Shown in pieces: positions 1 through 16,289 of a stretch of DNA of 64,000 nucleotides (the first letter of the stretch is position 1; each line of letters opens with the position of its first letter). Source of the DNA: Pegea sp. RAD2-039 (taxonomy: Eukaryota > Chordata > Thaliacea > Salpida > Salpidae); the NCBI GenBank assembly GCA_034620365.1, contig JAQGEQ010000380.1:1984001-2048000 (forward strand). Direction: 5' to 3'. Under the pieces are notes generated by a model. The model had not been told where the DNA came from. It saw only the letters and a program-made list of their open reading frames with translations, and did not search any database. The position numbers and the translations under genes are program-made.

Positions 1-1260
1 AACAAAAATAGTTTATACGAAACTTTGCATACTAAATTTTATATTTTTTTAAAATGGAAAAGGTATGATTAAATTTGGGTTTGTTAATGGTAACATAAAA
101 AGAACAATTTTTAATAAGTCAAAAATAATCATTATTTGATCTGTCAATTGGTTTATCTGTTATTTTAAGGAATTATAGTTTCATTATTAATCTTTAAAAT
201 AAAACACACTAAAATGTTATTGATCAAAATCAAACAATTAAAGATTTTGATTAAGATGTTAAACTTTACCCAGTTTGAAAGTCATACATTTTTTGACAAA
301 TTTCACCCTTGAACTTGGCATATTAAATGATACAAAATTGAGTTGTAACTTTCACAGTTCTTTAATTCATGATAACTTCTTGTAACATTAATTGAAATAC
401 TTAAAATGATTTGAAAAAGTTATCACTCATATGATTCATGTTGATTACTCATGATAATAACAAGTATTAAATAGTTATCTATAAAATAAACTTTTTTCAC
501 AAGGTGAAGTTTCGTTGATAAACTTTCTTATAATATGTTAAAAATCATCTACTATCAAAGCAAATGCTTAGATCTAATATGCTGTAATCTTGCGTATTCT
601 AAAATTCGCAGAAAAGATTATTAAGCAAATCTTATTGGTAAACTTGTATCTACTTCTTATCACATGGTAAATGCATTTAACAAAAAGTTCTAATAAAAGT
701 AATCATCAATTTAATTTGTTAAAAATACTTTACCAAAGTAATTCTAGCAGTAAAGTAATTGGATATTTACTTTTCATACTAAAGCAAAATAAAAACATAC
801 CTCGACAACAAATCACATTAATCATTTGAAAGTTTCAAAATTAGTCAGTCAGCATGGCTTTAACAGCAAAAAAGTTACTGTTAGATATAAGTTTTAGTGT
901 ACTAAAACTCATTTGATGTAAATACATATTAAAACTACTTTAAAATCATAAAATCAAATTTATGTAAACAAAGTGATAACATAAAATAAAAATTTCATAA
1001 GACATATGACTCAGAGAATATGGAAATAGGAAATTGCATAAAGATACTCAGCTATGTTTCCTTACAGGTAATTGTTTGTTGGTAACCAGCAGATTAGTAA
1101 GAGATGATAAATCTGCTGTAGTTTTGTTTAGATGTGAAAAAGAATTATTACAAAACAAGGAAACTAAGAGAATGTTGCCAACAGGCCTTAGTATTTAGTA
1201 ATTTTAAAAGATCTTCGATGTATTTTGGTACGTCTAGACAAGGACTGTGATTCTAAAAAT
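1..1260. other. A+T-rich non-coding stretch
   Basis: No convincing exon, RNA gene or repeat was seen here. The sequence is low-complexity A+T-rich DNA with frequent stops in all frames. Confidence 0.5.
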
Positions 1261-1269
1261 ATCAAGGCC

Positions 1270-2210
1270 GTAGAACAAAGAGATGGTATGATCAGGAATT
1301 TATAGACAGATTAGCGTTATCAGCTATAAAACAAGGGTTATTAAAGCGTGCAACTTTAATAATGGGGGAATCCTTTAACCAAGTAGTGGCAATAGATGAT
1401 ACCCGGCGGAACGACCAACACTTCGGGGCTGGTAGATCGGTTGAAGCTGCAGAAGAAGCAATGAATTCAATGAAACTCCAGGAGGAAGATGGCCGACTGA
1501 AGCCGACAGTAGATATTGTAGTCATTCGTGTGATGTTGAAATTGGGCCATCTGAAAAGCAACTGCATAGAAAAGAAATAAGAGAAGAGCTGTGATGATGG
1601 CCGGACTAGAATTTGTGCGTGTCTCAGCTTAATGAAAGAGCATCTGGACGCTCTAATTATCATGAAGTAAAAAAGCTTAAAAAAAGGCAGAAGAAGAGGT
1701 ACTACTTCACGGGCTAAAGAACAAACAATATTCTCTTCTGGCTTTAATCAGAGATCAAGAAGAGTGTCCAGAGGTTTTAAATATGATGAAAAATAAGTTA
1801 GAACTTACAATTTGGTAGAAGAGGAAAACCAAATAAGGTATACGCTTCACGAGTTAGAAAAAAAAAAAGAATTTGTACCAATTCTGATCATAGATCTGCC
1901 TTCCAAGTTTAGAAAAAAAATTACAAATGTAATATAGAGGTTCCAGGAAAAGCTATCGGATCAATGACTGAGAAAAGAAGTTTTTATATTAGAAAGTTAC
2001 AATGTTTCACTTGTTGTAAGATCATAACCCACATCGAAGCTATTTTTCTAGTGATAAAGACATTTCTGTAAAATTTAAAGGAAAATTCTTTAATTTTCAA
2101 GCGGCTAAGAAGTAGATTTTTGAAGTCGTCCAACGATAAAAGAACTTAACAGATTAAATATATTTTTAAATAATAGGGATATTTTTCAGACACGAAGTCA
2201 GGTTGTTAAG
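1270..2210 (+). pseudogene. Decayed gag-like retroelement fragment (tentative)
   Basis: This stretch is richer in G+C than its flanks. It contains a 72-codon open frame (1362-1580) with further coding-like pieces in shifted frames. The frame ends in GHLKSNC, which looks like the second half of a CCHC zinc knuckle (GHxxxxC); the preceding cysteines are in another frame. A second knuckle-like piece, CFTC followed by THIEA, lies near 2000-2045. Upstream, the peptide around FIDRLALSAIKQGLLKRATL resembles the region before the knuckle in metazoan gag proteins. Frameshifts and stops show it is not functional. The identification rests on short motifs only; any old multi-copy coding fragment could look like this. 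Confidence 0.25.
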
Positions 2211-3220
2211 GCGCCTTCCACAAAACTAGTTTAGTTTGTCATCGTTCACTTAGTCGTTGCTTATCGATGTTATTAGTTGTCTTTTACAATTGAATAAAGC
2301 CATCTTAAAGAATTATTTCCTTTTTACCTTTTGATTTTTTTCCTGCTTATTTTTCTTTCTATTTGACTGATTAAGTAAAAATTGCAGCATATAACTGAAT
2401 TGAAATTATTTTAAGATTTTTTTTTGGTTTTCAGCAATAAAAATAAAGTTTTTATTTTAAGATTGCAATTTTAGCTGATTTAGTAAAAAAAAATTCTGGT
2501 TATCTGGCTGCATATAAAAAAAACTAAGAAAAATGTGAACTAAATTGATTTACGTAAATATTTTTTGATGAAATCTTTTAAAGAGCATCTTTAATTCTTA
2601 TGGAAGTTTCTTTGCTTTATTTAAGCGAGCGTCTTCAGTATTTTGAATATCTGAAAAGTTCTAGTTTACCAAATTCACGAACTGCCGATTAGGAAATGTT
2701 CGATTAATCACTCTAAATCGATTATTTTTACAAAATCGTACTGTTCGCTACTTGAGACTTACTTATGTAAGGAAACTTTTGTATAAAAACAGGTTAACCA
2801 AAAAAGCTTTTAAAACCTTTTTTAAGTAAACAAACTTATCAAATCAGAAATCTTTATTTTGCAAACTGTTTTCATAAAAACATTTTTTTGGATTAATGAA
2901 ATAAAAGTAAAAAAACAACAATTTCAATATAGCAACACATCTACAATTTAAAAAGAATCATTTTTGTCTAAGATTTATTTATATCTTACAAATAGTCGCA
3001 CATTCACTGAGAGATAAAAGATTATAAAAATGTTTGCAAAGAGATAAAGTGATAAAATATCTGTACTAAAAACTGGAAAATATACAGAAAACTAGAAATA
3101 AAATTGTAGACAGATGGTAAAGATTAAATTATTGAAGAAGCTGTTTTAGATATTAAATATTCAGCAATTTAATAAGCTTACAAAAAAAACAAGGATGATG
3201 AAAGAAGACGAAACTTTTGT
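2211..3220. other. Intergenic, A+T-rich
   Basis: Nothing recognisable was seen. It holds the region just 3' of the ACAT stop codon (minus strand) and many A/T runs. Confidence 0.4.
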
Positions 3221-5583
<2,363 letters not shown>

Positions 5584-5589
5584 TTGTAA

Positions 5590-8500
5590 ACTTTATTTTA
5601 AGAAATTTCTGAAAAAATTATAGGTTTTATTTTCTTATTATATTAGATATGAGAAATAACCAATTTTTCTATCAATAATTTATGTATATACTTCTTTGTT
5701 AAACAATAGCTAAAAATATAATATAGTATTAAGTTATTAAATATTTAAATAGATTTCTTTAAATCAATCCTTTTATAGAAGCGACATAATGTAAACATTT
5801 TTTCACAAAATTTATCATCATAAATATTATCTTAAGCTGCCATTTCATTTAAACAAAAACAGTCTCTTGAATGAAATAAAACCTTTTAGAAATTAAAATA
5901 AAATTGGATCTTTATCTGATTTAAAGGTAAAAATATACTCAAATATCTACAAAAGCATTACATTTTCTATCATACCTTACATAGAATAAAGAAAAAAATA
6001 TTTTAATAATTTTACTATTAACAAAAAAAGAAGAAAAGCAAAATTTGCTGAGTTAGTTATAATCTATTAACAAACTAATATTTTAGTAAATAACAATTTC
6101 TTATTATAAACAAAAGTAAAATTTATTGAACAAGTTAAATACTTGTATTTTTGATTATATTTTTCTATTCCATTGACTTTATTAAATAAAAGGCAAATGA
6201 AATTAAGTAAATAAAAAAAAAAAACAATAAAAAAAGTTTTTCAAACTAAAGTTTTCAAGCTAGAAATTGGTGAGACAAAAAGTATGTGAAAATTATTTAG
6301 GCTAACATCTATATTTTACTATAAAGTAGATAAACTATTATCATTATTATAAAATTATAAATCAAGTTTTTGGTCATCAGGTTCATCATTAGATAATGTT
6401 TACAATTAATATAAAAATAAATTTATGATTAAAACAAACCATTATGGTGTTTTAAAAAATAGAATTTTTAGCAGAATGTATTTAAAAACAAAATTGGCAA
6501 AAGAAAGTATTTTTAACAAATATGTTTTTAGAGTATATTATATTCATTTGATGGTGGTATTATTATGTGAATTTTATTAAATTATTATAACGATAGTTAT
6601 TAAAAAACTCATTTGTAAAAAATTGTTTAAGTTAACATGTTGTTGTTGCGTTAATACTGAATCGTAGCTTCTGATTCAGTTTACCATTGTCATTAAATAA
6701 GTTCTTATCTATTTATTTAGGTGCATATTTCATTTAAACACTTTAAATAAAAGCAAAAGATTAGTTTTTATTTACCTTATGAGCCTTTATATTCTTATTA
6801 TTATATATAGTATTAAAATGAATTATAATGTTTCACAAAAAGCAAGTCCTCCAAAACTTAAATCATAGTAGTATACAGCTTACATATTCGAGTTGAATTG
6901 ATATAATTGAGCATTTGGTGCTTAGAAACGTTTTACATCTGTACTAAGGTTAGACGAACTTATCTAATCTAGATGTGATGAATCTTATAAGTAGACGAGC
7001 TTGTCTGTTGAAATATCCGATTAAATATTTTCATTAGAATAATTTATTAGAGTAGTTATGCAAACAATAATATTTCAAAAAGAAAATTTAAAAAGATGGA
7101 AGCACATTAAATAAATTTTTTCATTATGCTGAATAAATTCTTAATTTCAGTTTAACATTTTTCAATCCTATTAATAATTAAATAAGAAACCGGCAAACCT
7201 TTGATTGCACAAACGGTAGATTTTATTATTGATTTCTTCGTCAAGATAATTAAAATTCTACTTTTTTATATTTGGTTTGCACTAGGCTGTATTTGCTAAA
7301 CAATTTTTTAATTGATAAATTATATAAATACAAATGAATAGTTTATACTCTATTAAGTCAATAAAAGCTCTATAAAAGTTAGTTTAAATTATTTAGTTGT
7401 CTTAAAGCACAAGTATTAATATTTCAAATGTTTGTACGGGTAAATTAAGATGGTATAACTATAATAGAAAAATAAAACTTTATAAAAAAAACAATATTTC
7501 ACATACCAAGAACAGAATTTGCTTTAAGCTGATTATCATATTTTTAAAGTGAATTTTGTAACTAAGAATTAAATTATTTCTTAAAATTAAGTTTTCGGTA
7601 GTAACATTTTTTTATTTTTGGCTTACGTTTATCATTTAAGTAAGTATTTTTGAATATTTATGTATAACAATTACAACTTATCGGTTTGTAAAAGTAGAAC
7701 AAAATATTTAAATGTATAAAATCATAGTTCAGTTAATGACTTTATTAACAGACTTTTGCAATTTAATAATTTCATTACACTAATTAAATTTTCTGAAACA
7801 AGTTATTAAAGTATTTAAAATTTAATTAAATCAGATCTAAGATTTACAATTTTTAAAAAAGCCTAGGTAGTAAGATTAATCATTTTTATTTTGCTAAATT
7901 TGTAAGATTATCAAAAAACATTTACTATTTAATAAAGTTTATCAAAACTTTCAAAGATTTTAGATTTAAATTATTTAATGAAAAACTGTTAAAACACTTT
8001 TAGATTGAAAAATTTATTTTAAACGGTTTAATCATAATATTGAAAACATTGACAATATCAAACTATAAAAATATTTGAAAATTGTACACTAGATAGTTGA
8101 CAACTAGTCTTACGCATGGACACCTTTGTAGATATTAAATTTAAATCTTATAAGAGAGGCTTAGAGTAATGTTAATTTTTAAAGTTTATTTTAAAATGCA
8201 CGCTATTTTTTAATGAGTGATTTTATAAAATATTTTTTCCAAGTCTTCAGTAAAAAATTCCTAAGTTTACAAATAACATATTTCTATCAGTATCTGATTG
8301 CAAAAAAGTATTTTGCAATAAATCGTTTTTATATTCTATCTTTAAAATTCTAGACTTAATTTTTATTGAGATAAGAGGCAAAACATTATTGAACATGTGA
8401 TTTTTCTACTTTTGCCATCAGAGTCATCTCTTGTTAAATCAGCCCTGGTTTTACAGATGGTGTTAGATTTGGTAAAACATGACAAATAAATGTTAAGAAT

Positions 8501-9960
8501 TGATGTTACTTTGGAAAGTCCATATTCTATAAAAATAATGTTGTAGAAATACTACTTTACCTTACAGGTAAACCTTTCTATATAAATTGCTAAATAACTA
8601 TCAACAAGTTGAGTTTAGAACACAAATTTGAAATAGTTACATTTAAAGCTGATGGCTTTTATTCCTTATTATAATTAATTACTTTTATTTGATCAACAAC
8701 TAAGTTAATTTTTTAATTTTGTAAACTAAACTGTTATAAAATATTATCAATTCTAAATTCTTTATGTTTTGCTTAAACAACTGGGTCAAAGGGTATCAAG
8801 TAAAATTTTAAACTTTTGTATTCACTGTAAAGTTAAAATTGAATATTCAGAGTAATCATATTTTGAACATTGAATTTAGGTTTCTTGTTTGCTTTCTAAA
8901 ACGTCATATTATAAAAATAGGAATATAATATAATCAAGCTTCTGCATCTAACTCCCCAAAGATTCTGCTAAATAGTTTATTAGTAAAGCAATTTTAAGTA
9001 AATGTTTTTAAATTGGCATTGTTGTGTACTTGGATAGTGTTCTTTAGACATTTGAAAATGGCAAAATGTGCTTTTATCTCCGTAAGTTGTCTCAGAATGT
9101 GGTTGCTCAGAAAGAAAGTGAAATAATAATTGATTATTTTTAATTTCTTAAACTCACAAATGAAGTAATTCTGATTTTTATAAAGATGACTTAAGTAATG
9201 TTTTGGTTAAATTACTAAAAAGCAAGCAATAAAATATTAGTAAAAAATAAAGTAAGATTTTTATCTAAAATTTTAAGAATAAAATAATAATAATAACATC
9301 AAAAACGACATCAAGAACAAAAACATTTATTATTCAACCATTAACTATAAACATATAAACTTTTCACTATTCCGATAATCGTTACATTTTATCACATCTG
9401 TAAAAAGCCAACGATTAATTTATAAAAAATATTTCTAAACAATCTTTATGAATAACTCGACAGATAACATAAACATTAGAAAGTTTGAAAGAAAAGAATA
9501 TTGAGATTTTAATTTTCAAAATGATTAAACTTTTAAGTTTTTATATAATTAATTCATAAATTTGTCAAGAAGAATTTCTTCTTTCAATGATAAATAAATT
9601 AAAAGAAAAATCTTTCATATTTAAAACGTTTTTATTTTTAAGAAGTCGAACAATAAAATGAAAAGTTTATCATTTTTAAAAGTTTCATTTTATACATTTA
9701 TTGAGTTTCCAAATTTCTGTAAGACTGATCGATAACATTTTTAAGACAAATTTTTATCCTTTAATAAAAAAAGGAAAAAAGAAAAACTCTCATAAAAAGA
9801 ATTAAACCTCTAGCCTGAATGTAACCTATAAAATCAGACGTATGACCTATTTAAATGTCCACTCTTATGGAATGAAATTGAACAAAGCTTTTAATGAATC
9901 AACATTTCAGTAAATGATCAGTTTTTTTACTTCAATCAAAAGTTGATTTTCATATCTAGA
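5590..9960. other. 4.4-kb A+T-rich intergenic gap
   Basis: This lies between the divergently transcribed ACAT (minus) and LGR (plus) genes, so promoters of both should be inside it. I see no long open frame, no exon with family similarity, no tRNA and no clear tandem repeat. Confidence 0.5.
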
Positions 9961-9966
9961 TTAGAA

Positions 9967-12900
9967 ATGAAAGTTTTGGGGTACCTATCATTTTTTACAA
10001 TTTTTTCACTTAAGGTAAGTTGATTTAACTTTATAAATTTTAACTTTCTGATTGTTTTAAAAAAGTAATCCTTTTAAATTTAGTTCAAAAACTTACTAAA
10101 TCGTGTTTAACAAGCTTAATCATTAGCTTATTTACTTAAGAAATTAGTGTTTTTAATCATTAGCATTAATCATACAATTTTTAAGAAGATTTAAACAAAC
10201 TAACTCTAATTAAAGATTGAGGTCCAAAAACTTTTTGTGAAGTCTTTCTCAAACAACGCTTTTGAATTGCAATCATCAGGTGACAATCTTTGCTCAGAAT
10301 CAGAATACTGTAGATGCCTTCTTTTAAAGACGAACGTTCTAAATGATAAGTGTATGTATATAAAAACTTTAATAAATGCTATTTTATCTTTTAAAGGTTG
10401 ATATATCGTATATATTCGATGACTTTTATTTTACTTGTATTTTTTTTAGTACAGCACAACGAAGCACTTATTGTGTTGAGATTTTACATCTTTTAAAAAA
10501 TTACATTTAGTATTTTATTGATTCTTCAAACAGAAAAAAATTGTTCTAAAACAGTAAATTTGATTTAATAAGAAAATAGTGAAGAAAAACTCTACAATAA
10601 AGCAAATAAAATAATTAGTGGAGAAACCCTATTGAAATTTAATGATAAAAAAAGATTTTAACAAAAATTTAATTTTAATGTCTGAAGAAAAAATATTTCA
10701 ATTTAATTTTTTACTGTTTTCTTTGACAAAGATATTTTTATCTTTTTTGAGGTTTTAATTATCATAAGCTATAGTTTTGATAGAAAGTTTAAAGAAGCTA
10801 CTTAAGTTTTTTAATATCTTTATGTAAGTTTATTGTATTTATTTCTATAATATACTTGATTATAAAATACTAAAATCTTATCACATTCTTATCATAATTC
10901 GATTTACTTTCCAAAATTAAAATAATATCTTTTAGATCGACTCTGAAAAAAGTTATCTGACAACAAATTAACCTATAAAATTCTTTTTTTAGAGTTATTT
11001 ATTAAAAGAATAATAATTGATCTTTAAAAATTCTAATTACTAAAAAATTTTCAAAAGATTCTGTCATTTTTTCAGATAACTCATCTATAGACTTCAGCTA
11101 CGGTATTGAATGTTCTTTTGATGAAATGATTAACACAATTAATCTTCCAACCATAGTTACAAATCTGTACGAATTTATATTTGACCAGTTAAGATTTAAA
11201 GATAAGTTTATTGCTAAAGTGACCACTAATTGTTGGGCCTAAAAATTATATTTTTATGTCTTTCTCAGCAACTATGTATGGTTATTATTTTTAATTTAAA
11301 AATTGATGCTTTTACTTTGCTAGAAATTGTATTTCATAATTTATTGACTTTTTAGAAACCTTAAAGAATGTAAAATAAATGAAATTAACCAAGAAACTTT
11401 TGATATTAAATATTTTTCTGAATTGGAGCATTTGTAAGTATGACAATTTTATCGTATTTTAACAATCTGATATCGAACAAAGTTTTTGGAAAATTAATTG
11501 ATAGCCTTTTATATCTTTTAATCTTTTTTTGTAAGAACTTCTTATAGAGTAAATTAGTTTCATTTTATAGAACGATTTCATATGACAACTCTCTGGTAGC
11601 AATAAAAGATCAAAGTTTTTTACAGCTCAAAAAAATTCAAAAAATGTGAGTTTTGCCAAACGAAGTTAAAAGAAAATTGATGCAACAGTTTATCTTTTAC
11701 AAATAATTTGGCATTTAATTATTTATTCTTATTTTTTCAGACATTTGGTGAATCTTTTTTCACTTAGTTATATATCGGATAGTGCCTTCAGTGGTTTACC
11801 GAATCTTCAAGAGCTGTAAGCAGCACTTGCTTTAGAGATTGTAGCAATTTTAATAGTTCTTCACTTTAGTTCTCAGTCTTGTTGGTAACATTCTTTTATT
11901 CATAGAAAAGATGTCATAAATTTTGTAGATATAGTATGTTTGAAGCAAATAGTAAACGTAAGAGAGATAGATTATTTGAAATAATCACAGTATTAAGTAC
12001 AAACTTTATCTGAATTCAATTTCTTCAAGTCATAAAACGTTTTATAATTATATTTCAGTTTTATTTTCAACACGGCGCTAAAGACTTTACAAGGATTAAA
12101 CGGAATTGACAAGGCCAAACCAGGACTCTTTGAAATGTAATTGCAAATTCCAAAACGTTTATATATTAGTTGAAAAATGATCAGTTCCATTAATCCATAT
12201 TATGAATTTAAAAAAATCTTGCTAAAGTATTTATGTAAAAGTCTTAGTCGTTGTCATTTATCTTTTTTGTCGAACTTCTTCAGACAGATTTCAAACAACA
12301 GATACTTAGATAAAATACCAGCAAAAAGTTTCAGCCATCATATTGACCACCGACTAATCAGGTAAAATACAGTTTTCTTAATCTATTTTTTAAATATTAG
12401 AACTAATTATCTGTCTTTATTTAGAACTATAAAATATAAATTATTTAATTTGTTATTCATTAGCATTTGTATTCATACATTTTTTGATAGTTTTAAAGAC
12501 AACTTAGCTTTGAAGACTGTTAAAAACCTGGCATTTGCCTGGACACACGTTAGTAAAATGTAATTTCAGTGAACTTCCAACCAAACAATGTGTTAAGATT
12601 GATTTTTTTGCAGTGATTTGAGTTTTAATAAAAACTTATATTTGCTGGAAGAGGAATCATTTGGTGGAATGAGATCTGGCTTATCACTTGATTCACCGAG
12701 TATAGGGTTAATAGCCTTGTAAGCAATTATTGTTTTTTTCTTTCTGTGTTTAAATTTAGTTTACTAAGGTTAATCAGACACCAAAATAGATTTTTGAAAA
12801 GAATGTTAAGCAATCTGTAGCGAATAAAACTATTTAATTTTAAAGATTGATTAAAAGGGCTTTTTAGACATAGATTTGAATTAATTTAAACTTGAGCTTT

Positions 12901-15900
12901 AATAATTGATATTTAAATGTGAGTTGCATAGTTGAAGTAAAAACCACTTTTTATAGTTTTACTGATATTTAAACAAAACAAAAATCTTAATTTTCGAATG
13001 TTGCGTAGATTGTTTGAGATTAATTGAATTACTCGGTTTTAAAGTAATTTCAAAATATCTCTTTTTACAGCTTTAAAAGTGTTTTTGCTGTTTTAAGAAA
13101 ATTGTTATTTTAAAAACCTTTTTAGAATTTGCTCAAATTGGGTCACGGAGAACTTGTAAACGAGTCTTATGTAGAAGAATTTATGTTACAAATTTCTCAG
13201 ATGTTTTTAAAAACATTAAAGTTTAAATTTGATAATTGTAAAATTAAAAGTTTGAAAATTTTTGGGAAATTTGCAAAAATCGATAAATGTAAAAAAATAT
13301 ATGATTAAATTACTAAGGCTTTACAAATTTATATATAAATTAAATAATATTTCAAAAAGTCTCACTATATTAAAGATTTGAAATCTTTTTACAAGTAAAC
13401 TTTTTTGTTTCCAAAGACAAATGTTTAAGGAAGTAATTAAAAACTTTAATTTATCAAATTTGATTTTAATTGATTTACTTGAAAAGAATTAGAATAAGAC
13501 TTTTTAAAGCAGAATACAGCCAGGATAGAATACAAGCATAATTGATACTAAACTGTTTCACAGTACAAATAAATCGATAAAGTTAAATCATTTAAATGTT
13601 TTTGTAGCATATTGTTTTATATGAATAAGTGTTATGTACATTATCTGTCATGATTTTTATAAAATAATATTATTTTGTGTATATTTTTTAACCAAGTTTG
13701 TAGTAACATTTACAAATTTTGATTGTAATTAAGCACACAATTTCGATTGAACAGATCTATAACTTCTACATCAGTAGAGCGATTACCAACTATTGGTCTT
13801 GAACATCTTGTAAGACTTGAGGCAAATGATACCCCAAATTTGGTTATGTTCCCTCATGCTGATCAACTACCAGCTCTTAAGGAAGCTTTTCTTACTTACT
13901 CTTACCACTGCTGTGCCTTGACCCGTAAATACGGTTTTGGACAATTGTTCATTCAGGAAAAAATTGAAAAAAAGAAATTAGAGAGATGCGATACTGAAGA
14001 AAATGATACTGAACAGATGCAAGAGTTTGATTACGACTACATACATGAAAACGATTCTGTATGGACATTAACCGATTTAGAAGAACTAAATCCAACTTAT
14101 GAAGACTTTAGTGAAACATTTTTTCCTTATGAAAGTAATTAACGTTCTATTTTTATCTTATTGATTTCTGAAGTTTTTTTAATTTTTAGCAGGTTATTTT
14201 CATTAAATCGATATTTTAGTTGCTTCTTCTATTTACCTGTTTTTTATAGTTAAAAGAATATTATTTTTTTAGTGTTTGATCTGCAAAGTTATTCTGATTA
14301 TTTATTGACAAAAGAAGGTAATACCACAACGTTGTAAGTTTCAAATATAACTAAATTTCTTTTATTTCAAAAATATTTTCACTTAGAAATCTGATATTTC
14401 AACCGCCGGTCCAAAACCCAGGAGTTTTTCGAAAACTGTGTAAAGCAACAGAAACAGGAATAGAGTCCCAACCTTCAGTTTACCACAGTCCAATTGTTTG
14501 CAGTCCACAACCAAATTTATTGAACCCATGTGAAGATGTATTAGGCAACATGAAACTAAATGCTTTATCTTGGATAATCGCATTATTTGCATTTGTTGGA
14601 AACTTTGTTGTTATTTTTGTATCATCTGTTGCTTGGTATGATAGATTATTTAAGAAATCAAAATTGCCTTCAGTATCTTCATTTCTAATTTTGAATTTGG
14701 CCTTGGCTGATTTTTCTATGGCAATCTACATGTTGATGTTGAGCGTGATGAGTACAACAACAACAGGAAGATACTATCAGTATGGTGTTCACTGGCAGAT
14801 ATTAGGTGGATGTGATGTAGCTGGCTTCCTATCTGTATTTTCCTTGGAGCTATCTACTTTTACTCTTAGTGTAGTTTCATCAGAACGCTGGTAAGAAGTT
14901 TGATTATTGAAGATTTATATTCTTGATGTAAGAAGTGCTTGATATAAATTGAATGGCGTTTTATGATGAAAACTTGAATATTTTTATGACAGGTATGTTA
15001 TTAAGAATGCAATCTATTTAGAAAAGAGGTTGAATCTAAAAAGATGTACTCTCATCATGATATTCGGCTGGTTGCTATCAATTCTGTTAGCAACTTTTCC
15101 ATTGTTTGATATCAACACATACAAAAATTCAGCAATTTGCTTACCTATTGCTACTAGATCACAATCTGGTTGGTTTAGTCTAAAGAATATTTGCTAATCG
15201 AGTAAAATAGAAATCAAATACACTTTTTTATTATATATATTTATTAATTTTAAATATGCGAAAATTTTATTAGTAGTTCTTATTGAAATTCGATTTACAG
15301 ATCGCGTTTATATTGGAGTTATTTTATCTCTCTACATCGTAGAGTTTCTGATAGTTGTGATAAGCTACTGGTCGATGTGGATCAACGTCCGAATCAAAAA
15401 TCAAACTTATTTCTCATCTTTGAAAAGCTGCTATTATAAACCTTCTGAAATCTTAACTTCAGGAGTTCAATTAAAAAAGAAACAAAAGTAAGAAATAACT
15501 TTTAAAAAGAAAGTAGATACATTGATTTAATTTATTTCAAAATTATTCTGTTATGTCCAACAAACTTCAAAAAAACTCGAAATAAATTTTTTCAACCAAA
15601 AATTCTCTGATTTTAATACAGATTCTTGAAGACACTCTCATTAATTTCAATTTGGTTGAAATCCAGATATTCATTTTTTAATCTAAATTTGTCTGCAGAA
15701 AAAACTTGAGTAACTTACAAAAAGCTGACCTACGCACAGCAAAGCGAATGGCTATTTTGGTATTCACCGATTTCTTCAGTTTCTTTCCAATTTGTCTCTT
15801 TGCACTTTTTGGCTTCGTCGGGATTCCATTGGTTTCCATGTCAACCACTAAAGCTTTTCTCATCTTCTTTTTCCCACTCAACTCTTGTTGTAACCCATTC

Positions 15901-16287
15901 ATCTACGCTATTCTAACAAAGTAAGAACATAAAACTCATGAAGCCTATTTTATGATTTAATAATTGACAATCTTTATCTTAAGGAGCTTCCGGAAAGATC
16001 TCAGAAAGATTTTGCTTCGTATGAAGTGTTGCAATCGATCAAAGAACTCAAACGCCCGGCAAGAACGAAGAGATATTGTAACTAACTCTAAAATTTCTTC
16101 AAATCAAACCCATAAGATAAACGTTGACTCAATTAAAGTTAACATTGTAAACAAAAAACGTTTATCAACACCAACTAATTCAAAACTAAAGCAAAAAATA
16201 CTTTTTTCATGCTTTACTAGTAATAATCAACAACCTTTTGAGGTTCGCTCTTTCGACGTTTCTTTACAACCTTCAAATTTGTTGTAA
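9967..16287 (+). CDS. LRR-containing GPCR, glycoprotein-hormone-receptor type (type A LGR)
   Basis: Class A receptor with a leucine-rich-repeat ectodomain. Exon 1 (9967-10014) gives a 16-residue signal peptide. The N-terminal cap exon is about 10216-10348. LRR exons are 11076-11205, 11356-11433, 11571-11645, 11741-11815, 12059-12136, 12284-12361, 12491-12559 and 12614-12718. Two very short ones, 13071-13103 and 13126-13155, are less certain. Most are 69-78 nt and joined in phase 2, the classic gene layout of this family. Exon 13755-14134 carries the last repeat, the CC pair in SYHCCAL and an acidic hinge with FDYDY. The 7TM part is 14422-14890, 14993-15177, 15301-15487, 15699-15920 and 15984-16287. 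It shows NPCED before TM1, an ERW motif, KRMAILVFTDF in TM6 and NPFIY in TM7, then a basic tail. The length is about 900 aa. The join between cap exon and first LRR exon is unresolved (phase mismatch), so a small exon may be missing. The ligand cannot be told from sequence. Confidence 0.88.
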
Positions 16288-16289
16288 TT

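Noticed and set aside
10920..10975. Possible 16-nt microexon (encoding IDSEK) in the LGR N-terminal cap
   Set aside because: It would repair the phase between the cap exon and the first LRR exon, but a 16-nt exon chosen only by phase is too weak to annotate.
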